From an uncultured Duncaniella sp. (lineage in GTDB: Bacteria; Bacteroidota; Bacteroidia; Bacteroidales; Muribaculaceae): a stretch of 40,508 nt of DNA. The translations under genes were made by a program, and so were the position numbers. The notes beneath the pieces were generated by a model that had not been told where the DNA came from, made no database searches, and worked only from the letters and a program-made list of their open reading frames with translations. Shown here piece after piece: positions 1-7,229 of this stretch (within the stretch, counting starts at the first letter, position 1; each line of letters opens with the position of its first letter). Where the stretch lies: positions 320,944 through 361,451 of the forward strand of contig CAJTQR010000005.1 in the NCBI GenBank assembly GCA_910578515.1, given 5' to 3'.

Positions 1-202
1 CTGCATGTCAAATAAACATTTTAGGTTTAACTTCGGTTTACTGACAAGAGAAGAAAATCAGTGTGCAACTTTGCGAAAGTCAGACGTTTGCCGGAAAATC
101 GTTGGACATGGATTCATCAAATTCAAGTCCAACGGATAGTCCAATGCGAAGTGTCGTGTTTAGGCGCTAAATTCATATCTTTGCAAAAACAAAAACAACG
201 CA
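1..202. other. Non-coding left flank, IS upstream region
   Basis: No convincing gene is seen here. It holds an 8-bp inverted repeat (CGTTGGAC at 100-107, GTCCAACG at 127-134). It also holds a 10-bp sequence, GTGTTTAGGC at 156-165, whose exact complement (GCCTAAACAC) lies at 1542-1551 just past the transposase, so it may belong to the left IS end. Neither end shows an obvious target duplication, so the IS boundary is unresolved. Confidence 0.5.
176..183 (+). promoter_or_regulatory. Putative -7 box (TATCTTTG) of the transposase
   Basis: TATCTTTG fits the Bacteroidetes TAnnTTTG -7 consensus and lies 19 nt before the ATG at 203. No good TTTG -33 element was found at 19-21 nt upstream, so support rests on the -7 box and its position alone. 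Confidence 0.4.
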
Positions 203-586
203 ATGGAAAAGAATCCTTACATAGAACTGGCCGAATGCCTTCTGCCTGAAGAAATGGTTGAATATTTTGAGGTGGTTAAAGTTGAAAAGACCAAAGCTAC
301 ATTGGATGTAACCCTGGAGGAACGCGATAGGGGTGTGGAAGGGTATGTCGATGGTCAACTTCGCCCCAATGGATTTTACGAAGAAAGTACAGTCAGAGAC
401 TATCCGGTACGTGGTCGCAAGATGACATTCCATATCAGGCGTCGCAGATGGATTGACACCAGTACCGGCAAAAGCGTGTCAAAACGCTGGGATATAGTGG
501 CCGAAGGCACCCGCTTCTCGAAAGAGTTCGCGGCTTTTTTAAAAGATATGCTTGGACAGATACCCGATTACGGGCCACTCTCTTGA
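203..586 (+). CDS. ISAon1-type transposase, N-terminal region protein
   Basis: This 127-residue protein corresponds to the N-terminal, presumably DNA-binding, part of an ISL3-like transposase that Bacteroidetes elements encode as a separate first ORF. It is rich in charged residues and has no DDE motifs, which are all in the next frame. The start is the ATG at 203, just after a TATCTTTG promoter box. It ends at a TGA (584-586) inside the start of the second ORF, which is in the +1 frame, so the full enzyme may be made by frameshifting across 543-586. The alternative is two separate polypeptides that assemble. Confidence 0.75.
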   Translation: MEKNPYIELAECLLPEEMVEYFEVVKVEKTKATLDVTLEERDRGVEGYVDGQLRPNGFYEESTVRDYPVRGRKMTFHIRRRRWIDTSTGKSVSKRWDIVAEGTRFSKEFAAFLKDMLGQIPDYGPLS

Positions 587-1547
587 ATGGTTTTTCGATA
601 TTGACGGCGACTTGTTTGAACGGCAGTACAAGCGTCATCTCAGTGGCTATTGGCAGTGGAAAGATACCGCAGAGGGGCTTCACGCCGGGCAATGGTGTGT
701 CTTCCCCGATAATATCGGGTCTCATCTGAGTATAGACGAGACATCACTGAGCAACGGGGAACTCTACACGATAGTTACCAATAAAGCCGCACATGGTCGG
801 GAGCATTCGTTGGTAGCCATCGTGCTCGGCACCGACTCTGACGACGTGCTGAGGGCTTTGAGACGGATTGACAGCAGGTTGCGCAACAATGTCACAGAGA
901 TTACGCTTGACCTGTCGGACAGCATGAACCGCATTTGCCGCTACGCTTTTCCGAGGGCAAAGCGCGTCATTGACCGCTTCCACGTGCAGAGACAGGCGCT
1001 TGAGGCGGTACAGGAAGTGCGCATAGCCCACCGTTGGGATGCCATCAATGCTGATACAGAAGCCAGGGAGCAGTCCAAAATGGATGGCGAGAAATACGAA
1101 CCGAAGCGCCTCTCCAATGGCGACACCCTCAAGGAACTGCTTGCCCGTGGACGCTATGCCCTGTTCAAGTCCCCTGAGAAATGGACTGACTCCCAGCGTC
1201 AGCGCATTGACCTTATGTTCTCGTTGTACCCCGACATAAAAGAAGCATATTGGCTGTCACAACATCTTCGGGCAATCTTTTCCAATAAAAAGTCTACAGC
1301 TGACACTGCCAGACTCAATATGGCGCGTTGGTCCAACCGGGTGGCTGATTCCGGGTTCAAATCATTCAACACCATTGCCGCAACATTTTACGAACACTCA
1401 GACGAAATTATAAACTATTTCTACAACCGTTCAACCAACGCATCCGCAGAATCAATCAATTCCAAAATAAAGGCGTTCCGAGCCAAACTCCATGGCGTGA
1501 ATGATACAAAATTCTTCATCTTCCGTCTCTGCAATCTATATGCCTAA
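552..1547 (+). CDS. ISL3-like (ISAon1 family) DDE transposase, catalytic part
   Basis: This is the catalytic part of a DDE transposase. The first Asp is in the LSIDETSL motif, the second in EITLDLSDSM followed by the ISL3-typical VIDRFHVQRQ, and the Glu in NASAESINSKIKAF near the C-terminus. The frame is open only from 543, because a TAA lies at 540-542. No ATG is available until far inside the domain and the only early start is a TTG at 552, which argues for expression by +1 frameshifting from the upstream ORF. The stop lies within the candidate right inverted repeat. All three catalytic positions are present, so the enzyme appears intact. Confidence 0.8.
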   Translation: MDRYPITGHSLEWFFDIDGDLFERQYKRHLSGYWQWKDTAEGLHAGQWCVFPDNIGSHLSIDETSLSNGELYTIVTNKAAHGREHSLVAIVLGTDSDDVLRALRRIDSRLRNNVTEITLDLSDSMNRICRYAFPRAKRVIDRFHVQRQALEAVQEVRIAHRWDAINADTEAREQSKMDGEKYEPKRLSNGDTLKELLARGRYALFKSPEKWTDSQRQRIDLMFSLYPDIKEAYWLSQHLRAIFSNKKSTADTARLNMARWSNRVADSGFKSFNTIAATFYEHSDEIINYFYNRSTNASAESINSKIKAFRAKLHGVNDTKFFIFRLCNLYA

Positions 1548-1888
1548 ACACAGGTTTTTTACTATGCGCCGTCTTGTTTTGCCGGATTTTGCGCCGTTGG
1601 CTAAAAATCAAAAGTCCCGAAAATCGTTGATTTTCAGGACTTTTTCGCGTTTTGCGTTTCGTTTTCGTGATCCGCCTGGGGTTGGCGAATCCTATGCTTT
1701 GCATTGATAATCAAGTTGTTGACATTGCTCTTCCTGTGGTGTACACGTTACGCACACGACAGTGTTTCAATGTTCTTCGGCATTTTTCATCCGATAGTGC
1801 AAATTTAATCATTTTCCGCGATGTACACGCTATCCTAAATGTTAAAGTTTCTGCAATCGTAATCAGCATATTAGCCTTTATGCTGCTG
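1548..1888. other. Intergenic stretch between transposase and phosphoesterase
   Basis: Apart from the hairpin at 1611-1645, I see no gene with recognisable protein content in this 340-bp stretch. Short open frames on both strands overlap each other and resemble nothing. It separates the plus-strand IS from the 3' end of the minus-strand phosphoesterase operon. Confidence 0.5.
1611..1645. terminator. Hairpin terminator, probably bidirectional
   Basis: AAAGTCC-C-GAAAATC (1611-1625) pairs with GATTTTC-A-GGACTTT (1629-1643) around a 3-nt loop, giving two 7-bp stems split by one mismatch. A T run follows on the plus strand (1641-1645). On the minus strand the stem is followed by TTGATTTTTAG. It could end both the transposase transcript and the phosphoesterase operon coming from the right. 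Confidence 0.65.
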
Positions 1889-2656
1889 TCAAATCTCAAT
1901 TATCTTGTCTCTCTTGAAATCTCCGTGCTCGTTTGAGAATACATAGCCGAGTTGGTTGCTGACGCATTTCACGCCACCAATCTCCCGGTCAATGTTGCGG
2001 TGGGAATGTCCGTAAATCCAATAGTCGATAGGCAGAGATTCCATCAGAGCGTTCAAGTCTGATGTGAATGCTCCGTTGATAAGGCTTCCTTTGAACTCCT
2101 CCGCCATAAGGTTGAATGACGGCACATGATGTGTGACAACAATCTTTGTTCGGGCGTTGCTATGTTCAACACTCTTTCTGATAAACTCCACACATTTGTT
2201 GTGCTCATCATTGAATCTGTTCCATGACAGTCTATGGTCGCCATCCCGAATCACTCTGAAATCGGCAACTCCATGTTCCGTAAAATAGGCTTCGGAGGGT
2301 GGGATATGCGCCCAAAGTGTTGAGACTATCAAGTCGGTTTTACCGCCAAGCGAGATTACAGAGTTATAATAAGCCTTGACATTTTCGCGTATATCCAATG
2401 TCCAGCCATCGCATAGTTCATTTATATCAAAACTGCGGTATAGTTCATGATTTCCAGGGACAATGATTGTCTGACCGAAGTTACGGCTACACCAATCCCA
2501 GAATGGATGTTCGGAATACAACTCAGTGCCGAGATAGGCAATATCTCCGGCAAGCACAAGAATATCGCCTGTCGGGATTATTGGATTTTCAAGAAACCAA
2601 TCGACATTTTCCTTGAACTCCAGATGCAGGTCGGAAGCGTACTGGATTTTCATCAT
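1889..2656 (-). CDS. Calcineurin-like metallophosphoesterase
   Basis: This 255-residue soluble protein has the full calcineurin-like metallophosphoesterase motif set: D-x-H in ASDLHLEF (D9, H11), AGDIAY (D38), GNHEL (N69, H70), VTHHVPS and GHSH near the C-terminus. It should be a dinuclear-metal phosphohydrolase; the substrate cannot be inferred. It is the last gene of a three-gene minus-strand operon. Its ATG (2654-2656) overlaps the stop of the nucleotidyltransferase toxin by 4 nt, so it is translationally coupled to an AbiE-type toxin-antitoxin pair. The coupling suggests a role tied to the toxin, but that is inference. Confidence 0.85.
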   Translation of the reverse strand: MMKIQYASDLHLEFKENVDWFLENPIIPTGDILVLAGDIAYLGTELYSEHPFWDWCSRNFGQTIIVPGNHELYRSFDINELCDGWTLDIRENVKAYYNSVISLGGKTDLIVSTLWAHIPPSEAYFTEHGVADFRVIRDGDHRLSWNRFNDEHNKCVEFIRKSVEHSNARTKIVVTHHVPSFNLMAEEFKGSLINGAFTSDLNALMESLPIDYWIYGHSHRNIDREIGGVKCVSNQLGYVFSNEHGDFKRDKIIEI

Positions 2657-3426
2657 TCGGGGGCAATGTAGAATGTAGGCAATGTTTCAAGATAAAGGCG
2701 GAGTGTTTCCTCATTGGCACGCATCGCATCGCTCAGTGACTGATTGGGCAAAGAGGCTAACAGTTGCTCTGAAAATTCATTGACGGTATCAATCACTTCC
2801 TGATTCACCTCAGTGTTTTCTCCCGGTACCATAGTGGCAACGAGTTTAAGCACATCATTACGGTGTTTCAGAATGTCTTTGGTGTTGACATGATGCCCGC
2901 TTGCTTTTTCTGCAAGCAGATTCAGATAGGCACGGGCTTTCAATGCGGCCAACGCTACGGGTGAGGCATACCTCAATCCATTGCTCACAAATGAATTGTT
3001 GACAGTCAATCGGTAATATGGTTCATCAAGAATGATAGCTGACAGACTCGAAACCTCACCATCAATCGGCAATGGGTCAGTATGGGCCGCGTTTGTGAAT
3101 ATCTCGTTATGCCGTGATAACAGCTCTATTTTCACCGGATAACCAACGGCACCATTGTCAAAGCTGTAAAGCACATACTTCGGCGTGTCGTCATCATTCT
3201 TTCTTACTCCCGGTCTGTAACCTCCGGCAGCTATGAATTGCCAGAAGGCATTGGCAAAATCTGCGGTCATATTCTCGACAATGACGATAATGTCAATATC
3301 GAGTGTCGGACGCGGACGCATTGCTGTTCCGGCCAAGACTTCATCGCAGGCTGTGCCTCCGATAATCACAAAGTTGTCAGAGAAGTCGGCAAACGCTTCC
3401 CTGAATTTTTCAAGTCCTCCTACCAT
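2653..3426 (-). CDS. AbiEii-like nucleotidyltransferase toxin
   Basis: This 257-residue protein shows the nucleotidyltransferase signature near its N-terminus: GGT (residues 23-25, in VIIGGTACDEVL) followed by TLDIDI with metal-binding D43 and D45. This is the pattern of the AbiEii/AbiGii-type polymerase-beta fold toxins of type IV toxin-antitoxin systems, which transfer nucleotides to RNA targets. It lies directly downstream of, and overlaps by 7 nt, a winged-helix protein that would be the AbiEi-like partner. It may equally be a divergent nucleotidyltransferase of another family. The motif and gene order support a toxin; the RNA target is unknown. Confidence 0.7.
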   Translation of the reverse strand: MVGGLEKFREAFADFSDNFVIIGGTACDEVLAGTAMRPRPTLDIDIIVIVENMTADFANAFWQFIAAGGYRPGVRKNDDDTPKYVLYSFDNGAVGYPVKIELLSRHNEIFTNAAHTDPLPIDGEVSSLSAIILDEPYYRLTVNNSFVSNGLRYASPVALAALKARAYLNLLAEKASGHHVNTKDILKHRNDVLKLVATMVPGENTEVNQEVIDTVNEFSEQLLASLPNQSLSDAMRANEETLRLYLETLPTFYIAPE

Positions 3427-4349
3427 TTTATTTCGTTCATCATTATTTCAATTTCTTTCTCAACCCGCGGGTCGTTATCATCTTTCAATGTCAAGAACAA
3501 TGACAATTTGTCCACATAGCCGGAAGTGCCTAACGGCGGATACTTCCATATCTCAATGCACTGGGTGTCCTCAAAAGAGTGCAATTCGGGTATGGATGAT
3601 TTGTGTTCACGCACCCACTCCGCAGTCAAAACTCTTGTCGGGACATCTTCCGGTGCAAGCATAGAGTAATGCGACAGTGCTGAGATTCCACCAACAGCTC
3701 CTTCGGGAAATATATCTGATGTATATTCTATGCTTTTGATCGGATCAATCAGATTGGTTGACACATTATCCCAAAGTTCTTTCCCTGATAGTTCAAACAC
3801 AAGTTTCTTATTCCTGCTGCCTTGCAGACTAACTAATCCCAATGCTTCAAGTTGCTTTATGGATTTGGCGATGGTCTTATATTTATAAGGCACTCTATCC
3901 TCCAACTCTTTAAGCGACAATCCGTCAAGGCTCTCAATCTGTAGATGATAAAGAAGGATATATTGGGTTGACGGATAAAACAATTCCTTAATCTCACTTT
4001 TTGTTGACCGCCTGTTGATAATCAATGTCGGCACAAATGCAAATTTATCGGCTACGACAAAATACACTCCTTGTTCCACCAATCGGTCACGCTCATAAGT
4101 CAATAGATTGTCAAAGTAAAATACAACTGGAATATGTTTGACGCTTTCAATTCTTTCCGAAATCTTACGACGCTGCACATTGGTATAATCCACTTCACCT
4201 TTGGCCACAAGTAAAAGCATAATCTGCCCATTGAACTCAAACTGCATCATATTGAAATTTGCAATGAGTTCAAGCCACAGACCTTTTTGGTCCTGAATGG
4301 ATAGCTCTTTAAGCTCTATCCGCTGTCCGGCGATTGTTACATCTTTCAT
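3420..4349 (-). CDS. Winged-helix protein, AbiEi-like antitoxin/autorepressor
   Basis: This is a 309-residue protein if begun at the ATG at 4349; a TTG at 4358 would add three residues. The ATG is preceded by GGAG a few nt upstream. A central winged-helix segment (about residues 165-215, with LSLKELEDRV, IAKSIKQLEALGLV and a basic wing) predicts DNA binding. The gene precedes a nucleotidyltransferase and overlaps it, the order of AbiEi/AbiEii pairs, and its promoter is covered by a long palindrome. I infer an antitoxin that represses its own operon. The residues flanking the winged helix do not match a family I can name, so the AbiEi label rests mainly on context. Confidence 0.6.
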   Translation of the reverse strand: MKDVTIAGQRIELKELSIQDQKGLWLELIANFNMMQFEFNGQIMLLLVAKGEVDYTNVQRRKISERIESVKHIPVVFYFDNLLTYERDRLVEQGVYFVVADKFAFVPTLIINRRSTKSEIKELFYPSTQYILLYHLQIESLDGLSLKELEDRVPYKYKTIAKSIKQLEALGLVSLQGSRNKKLVFELSGKELWDNVSTNLIDPIKSIEYTSDIFPEGAVGGISALSHYSMLAPEDVPTRVLTAEWVREHKSSIPELHSFEDTQCIEIWKYPPLGTSGYVDKLSLFLTLKDDNDPRVEKEIEIMMNEIKW

Positions 4350-4350
4350 A

Positions 4351-4410
4351 TTCTCCAAATATTTTGCATTATTCTCCGATATGCGGAGAATAATGCAAAA
4401 TTACGGAGAA
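4351..4410. promoter_or_regulatory. Palindromic operator over the toxin-antitoxin promoter
   Basis: Perfect 18-bp arms (4361-4378 and 4384-4401) flank a 5-bp spacer; the core half-site is TTCTCCG/CGGAGAA. A further TTCTCC at 4351-4356 and GGAGAA at 4405-4410 sit nearly symmetrically outside, giving four half-sites. The site overlaps the -7 box, the likely start point and the translation start, the classic layout for autorepression, and AbiEi antitoxins are known to bind inverted repeats in their own promoters. Confidence 0.75.
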
Positions 4411-4427
4411 TAATCGGATATTACAAA
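4396..4427 (-). promoter_or_regulatory. Bacteroidetes promoter of the toxin-antitoxin operon
   Basis: On the minus strand, TTTG (4427-4424) is followed 20 nt later by TAATTTTG (4403-4396), an exact match to TTTG-N19-21-TAnnTTTG. Transcription would start near 4390, about 40 nt before the ATG at 4349. The operator palindrome covers the -7 box. Confidence 0.75.
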
Positions 4428-4481
4428 TATATCAGGATTGAATTTATTTACAGGAACGCATTTTACATCAAAAAAGCAATC

Positions 4482-4503
4482 AAAACTCCAGAGAGGCGCG
4501 ACA
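4482..4503 (+). repeat. 22-bp direct repeat, left copy
   Basis: The sequence begins CAAAACTCCAGAG and is identical over 22 bp to 6280-6301. The two copies bracket the XRE/CoiA/Cys-rich module, so this may be an integration or recombination scar. The remaining DNA to 4574 shows no gene. Confidence 0.8.
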
Positions 4504-4574
4504 ATTGGGTGTTGTTCAATGTCTGAGGATCGGTGTAAGCTGGGAAAGCTCTAATGTTGGTGATTATGATGTCT

Positions 4575-4781
4575 TTATGATTTTGACCATGTATCAATTA
4601 CTGTAAATGGCATAAACTTGTTTTTTAGCCTATCAAACGCATTGCCTCTTAACACATACGAATCACAGCAGAGAGCGTCTGACCCTTTTTCAATGACTGC
4701 TTTTTTTATTTCACATTCATAGCTATCATTTTCCTCATTATAACAATAATGCGTGCAAAGGTAGCAGTTAGGGAATCGCAA
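4575..4781 (-). CDS. Cys-rich small protein, putative zinc binder
   Basis: This 68-residue protein of unknown family has six Cys in its first 42 residues (CYLCTHYC, then a single C and a CC pair), a spacing that suggests a small metal-binding fold. The only early start is a TTG at 4781, which overlaps the 3' end of the CoiA-like gene by 14 nt, so start and expression are less certain than for its neighbours. It is the last gene of the module and would be co-translated with the nuclease. No function can be named. Confidence 0.5.
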   Translation of the reverse strand: MRFPNCYLCTHYCYNEENDSYECEIKKAVIEKGSDALCCDSYVLRGNAFDRLKNKFMPFTVIDTWSKS

Positions 4782-5634
4782 TCCTCTCTGCAGCCGTCAT
4801 CAATCCATATAGGTTGAGATACCAATTATATTCTTCTGGAATATCCGCCGTAAGTTCAAATAAAGAACTTGAATGATGGTCGGTTATAGATTGACAATCT
4901 ATCTCTTTACAGAATGTTTTTCCACTTCTGTATAAAATGAACTTTCGGAAGAAAAGCATTGGCTTTATTGCGCCCCTTTCATCTTTTCTAATCAGATTTT
5001 TAAATCCGTAATATCTTACTTTTTCTGAAGGCTCGATGTCGTGAGATATGATATATTCGATGTCTTCCTCCGAAGATACGTCAAATTCAATGATTTGAGC
5101 ATTGGCCGTTTTCTTTTTGTCAGTACATCCGTGTGAAACTTTTATTTCAATTAAGATACGCCGAGACGGATCTGACTCTTTTGCTAACAGTAAATCTGCA
5201 CGGTAGTTACCGTTGGATTCTTTTACCGTGGATTCAATCGAACATGTGTCAAACAGTGTTTTAAGGTCACAAGATTTATTTATGACTCGACTGCAATTAT
5301 CATGTATCAGAGCACATGACTCATGATGCTTACATCTGGTTGATTGTTGGTAGTATAACATTATTGACTCTGATTCATCAAACCATTGTTTCAGACGTAG
5401 TTTTGCATATCCATGTAAATATGTCTCATAAGAGCAGTTCATTTGTGTTTCGTTGGCATATCTCCAATCATGAGCAAAGTGCCATGCACGAATATTGCCA
5501 CATCGTTTAAGCATTCTACAACCACAATGAGGACAATAATATTCTTCAGAATTATAATGGGCCTCCTTGATATGAAATAATACGCCCTTATGGGAAACAG
5601 CGTAATGCTGTTCCCTGCGAAATTCCTTTTCCAT
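4768..5634 (-). CDS. CoiA-like nuclease-family protein
   Basis: This 288-residue protein has the CoiA-like architecture. An N-terminal zinc-ribbon-like segment (YYCPHCGCRM) is followed by AWHFAH and a helix with HGYAKLRLKQWF. Then comes a PD-(D/E)XK-type core, with YRADLLL supplying the Asp and ILIEIKVSH supplying the E-x-K. CoiA in Gram-positives takes part in competence and recombination, while related Bacteroidetes proteins are of unknown role. It sits between an XRE regulator and a small Cys-rich gene in a module bracketed by 22-bp repeats. Catalytic Asp, Glu and Lys are all present, so nuclease activity is plausible. Confidence 0.7.
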   Translation of the reverse strand: MEKEFRREQHYAVSHKGVLFHIKEAHYNSEEYYCPHCGCRMLKRCGNIRAWHFAHDWRYANETQMNCSYETYLHGYAKLRLKQWFDESESIMLYYQQSTRCKHHESCALIHDNCSRVINKSCDLKTLFDTCSIESTVKESNGNYRADLLLAKESDPSRRILIEIKVSHGCTDKKKTANAQIIEFDVSSEEDIEYIISHDIEPSEKVRYYGFKNLIRKDERGAIKPMLFFRKFILYRSGKTFCKEIDCQSITDHHSSSLFELTADIPEEYNWYLNLYGLMTAAERIAIP

Positions 5635-5645
5635 AAGATTCAGAC

Positions 5646-6137
5646 TTACAAATCCACGAAATCCACCTTTTTACCTAAGGCAGTAGCTATTTTTGCTAAA
5701 ATGTCTAATCCTACGGAATATTTACCATTCTCTATTCTGCTAAGATTGGCTGCATCAATGCCGGCTAACTTCGCCAAGTCACGAGCTTCCATTCCTCGCT
5801 CTTCACGAATTTCACGGATACGAACCCCGATTCTCGCACGATCAGTATGGCGTGTTCCCGTGCTGATACCGAGCACATTTCCAATGCCGAATTGCATTGC
5901 TTCACGCCAAATGTTTTGAACCATTCCCTCTTTGTCAAGAGAAAAGTTTTTATCAAATAGTACTTCGAGCCAATGCAACTCATAGTTACGAGTTTCTTCA
6001 TTAAGCAAAGCTCCTATCTGACAATAAACAGTGAACACTTCTCCGTCTGGAGCAGTGACCTCAACTTCCTTTCTGTTGATTATCTGAGCTGAAGACTCAG
6101 TTGGGAAGTCCAGAAATTTTTTAATATCTTTATTCAT
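5646..6137 (-). CDS. XRE-family helix-turn-helix regulator
   Basis: This 163-residue protein has a C-terminal XRE helix-turn-helix (about residues 103-160: IREIREERGM, LAKLAGIDAANLSRIENGKYS, LAKIATALGKKVDFV). The N-terminal 90 residues are unassigned and may form a sensor or dimerisation part. The start is the ATG at 6137, not an in-frame codon further upstream, because a well-formed promoter lies at 6191-6222 and would begin transcription near 6186. It is the first gene of the module and ends 11 nt before the CoiA-like gene. It probably regulates the module. Confidence 0.8.
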   Translation of the reverse strand: MNKDIKKFLDFPTESSAQIINRKEVEVTAPDGEVFTVYCQIGALLNEETRNYELHWLEVLFDKNFSLDKEGMVQNIWREAMQFGIGNVLGISTGTRHTDRARIGVRIREIREERGMEARDLAKLAGIDAANLSRIENGKYSVGLDILAKIATALGKKVDFVDL

Positions 6138-6190
6138 AGTTTGTAATGCCGTATTTTTAGTGTTGTCGCCACTTCTAATGAATATGTGCG

Positions 6191-6222
6191 CAAAGATAGT
6201 GATAATTTTCGTAATTGGCAAA
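6191..6222 (-). promoter_or_regulatory. Bacteroidetes promoter of the XRE/CoiA module
   Basis: On the minus strand, TTTG (6222-6219) and TATCTTTG (6198-6191) are separated by exactly 20 nt, matching the Bacteroidetes sigma consensus. The predicted start near 6186 gives a leader of about 50 nt to the ATG at 6137. Confidence 0.75.
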
Positions 6223-6279
6223 TACAACAATCGGAAATTTATAAATACATCATTCCATGACTGTGGCTTAAAGTCATCG

Positions 6280-6301
6280 CAAAACTCCAGAGAGGCGCGA
6301 C
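6280..6301 (+). repeat. 22-bp direct repeat, right copy
   Basis: Identical over 22 bp to 4482-4503 and in the same orientation, 1798 bp away. It lies just upstream of the XRE promoter, so the pair brackets exactly one three-gene transcription unit. Confidence 0.8.
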
Positions 6302-6789
6302 GGCTGAGGCTTGTCATCGCATAGCGAAACATTGTAAGGTAATGGCAATGCCGTCAGCGGCGTTTGCCGGAGACTGCTCTACCGCCGACCGCATTACCTG
6401 AGGATGAGAGCGGGCTAAACACCGAGTTGCTGAACGCCGGAGCCGGAGCTACGCCAATCCTGCTCTTGCTTATCTGCAACTCCGTGTTCTTAACGCCCGC
6501 TCCTTTGCTTGTTTCATTTAGCCGTCGTGCCACTCTTCCGTTGTCTGCACTCCACTATGCGAAAGAACGTGACGGCCTCCGTACATTACGGCAAGCCTCC
6601 ATTTTCTGATTCCGTCACATACATTCGCCTTTCCGGAAGTGTGGCATTTCAAATTTCATATACAGAGAAACACTTCGACTGATTTTTCAGAAAAGCATTT
6701 CCGTATGTCGGTCATTCTGTGTCTCCAAAGAGGCACTTCGGCTCTATGTTTATTCGGCAATTTCAGCATAATGCAATCAACTATTGGAA
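6302..6789. other. Non-coding stretch before the Pcf genes
   Basis: I see no supported gene here. One 81-codon open frame (6364-6609, TTG start) is compositionally odd and has no recognisable motif. Base composition is more GC-rich than the cargo operon, resembling the conjugative-element backbone. Confidence 0.45.
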
Positions 6790-6946
6790 AGTATATTCGC
6801 TCGTGATGGAATAACGTGCCGGGAACGGGCTATTCTTTTGCCGCCTGTCAGAAAAATCTCCATCCCTACGGGTAGTATTTTTCTGCCGTCGGCGAACAGC
6901 CCGCTATTTCCCCGTCACGCAGGGATAGTAAACGAGCGAACATACT
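6790..6946. repeat. Large imperfect inverted repeat (cruciform or structured RNA candidate)
   Basis: Nested complementary segments are centred near 6867: AGTATATTCGCTCGT (6790-6804) against ACGAGCGAACATACT (6932-6946, one mismatch), CGGGCT (6826-6831) against AGCCCG (6898-6903), and CAGAAAAAT (6849-6857) against ATTTTTCTG (6877-6885). The inner part alone would form a stable hairpin. Possible roles are a structured RNA leader of the downstream plus-strand genes or a processing site of the mobile element; the sequence does not decide. Confidence 0.6.
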
Positions 6947-7000
6947 TCAAACAGTGATTAGACGCATTAAGCGGAAAATCAAATAAAAAAATATCGCCTT

Positions 7001-7216
7001 ATGACACAGAATAACCGACATATTAGAAATACGAGCTTCACACCATCACCAGCTCAAACCGCATTAAGACGGCTGACTAAGGTGGTCGGGATAATACTCG
7101 GAATGATAATCGGGATTGTCCTTTGGGTGGTAGTGAAACCGATGATAAGAGGTATAGGGTGGCTCATCAGCATACTGACCCTTATCGCAATGATATACTT
7201 TGTATTAACATTCTAA
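7001..7216 (+). CDS. Small two-helix membrane protein
   Basis: This 71-residue protein has a polar, basic N-terminus followed by two hydrophobic stretches (VGIILGMIIGIVLWVVV and LISILTLIAMIYFVLTF) joined by a short basic loop, predicting a hairpin in the inner membrane. It is the first gene of a plus-strand run with the PcfK-like and PcfJ-like genes, 13 nt upstream of the former. No family is recognised. Small membrane proteins of this kind are common next to accessory genes of Bacteroidetes conjugative elements. Confidence 0.65.
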   Translation: MTQNNRHIRNTSFTPSPAQTALRRLTKVVGIILGMIIGIVLWVVVKPMIRGIGWLISILTLIAMIYFVLTF

Positions 7217-7229
7217 AATATATACGACT

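Larger units (their letters stand above)
156..1551 (+). mobile_element. ISL3/ISAon1-like insertion sequence (ends approximate)
   Basis: The element carries two overlapping ORFs encoding an N-terminal transposase region and a DDE catalytic region, the layout called ISAon1 family in Bacteroidetes annotation. The limits given are those of a 10-bp inverted repeat, GTGTTTAGGC at 156-165 and GCCTAAACAC at 1542-1551. Direct duplications next to these were not found, so the true ends may lie further out, possibly as far as the hairpin at 1611-1645. The outer coordinates are a guess; the coding content is solid. Confidence 0.6.

Noticed and set aside
156..1551. Target-site duplication next to the IS inverted repeat
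   Set aside because: The 8 bases outside each side (GAAGTGTC and AGGTTTTT) do not match, so no duplication is claimed.
1652..1936. 94-codon plus-strand frame between transposase and phosphoesterase
   Set aside because: It overlaps the 3' end of the phosphoesterase gene on the other strand and has no recognisable content.
4366..4410. Short repeated GGAGAATAAT units as a possible CRISPR-like array
   Set aside because: The copies are palindromic half-sites over a promoter with no regular spacers. An operator explains them.
6138..6332. N-terminal extension of the XRE regulator to 6332
   Set aside because: The extension would run across the promoter at 6191-6222 and the 22-bp repeat, and its residues look random.
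6364..6609. 81-codon open frame on the plus strand
   Set aside because: TTG start, no motif, no promoter or close neighbour, and low-complexity Leu/Ala/Pro content. It probably reflects GC-rich non-coding DNA.
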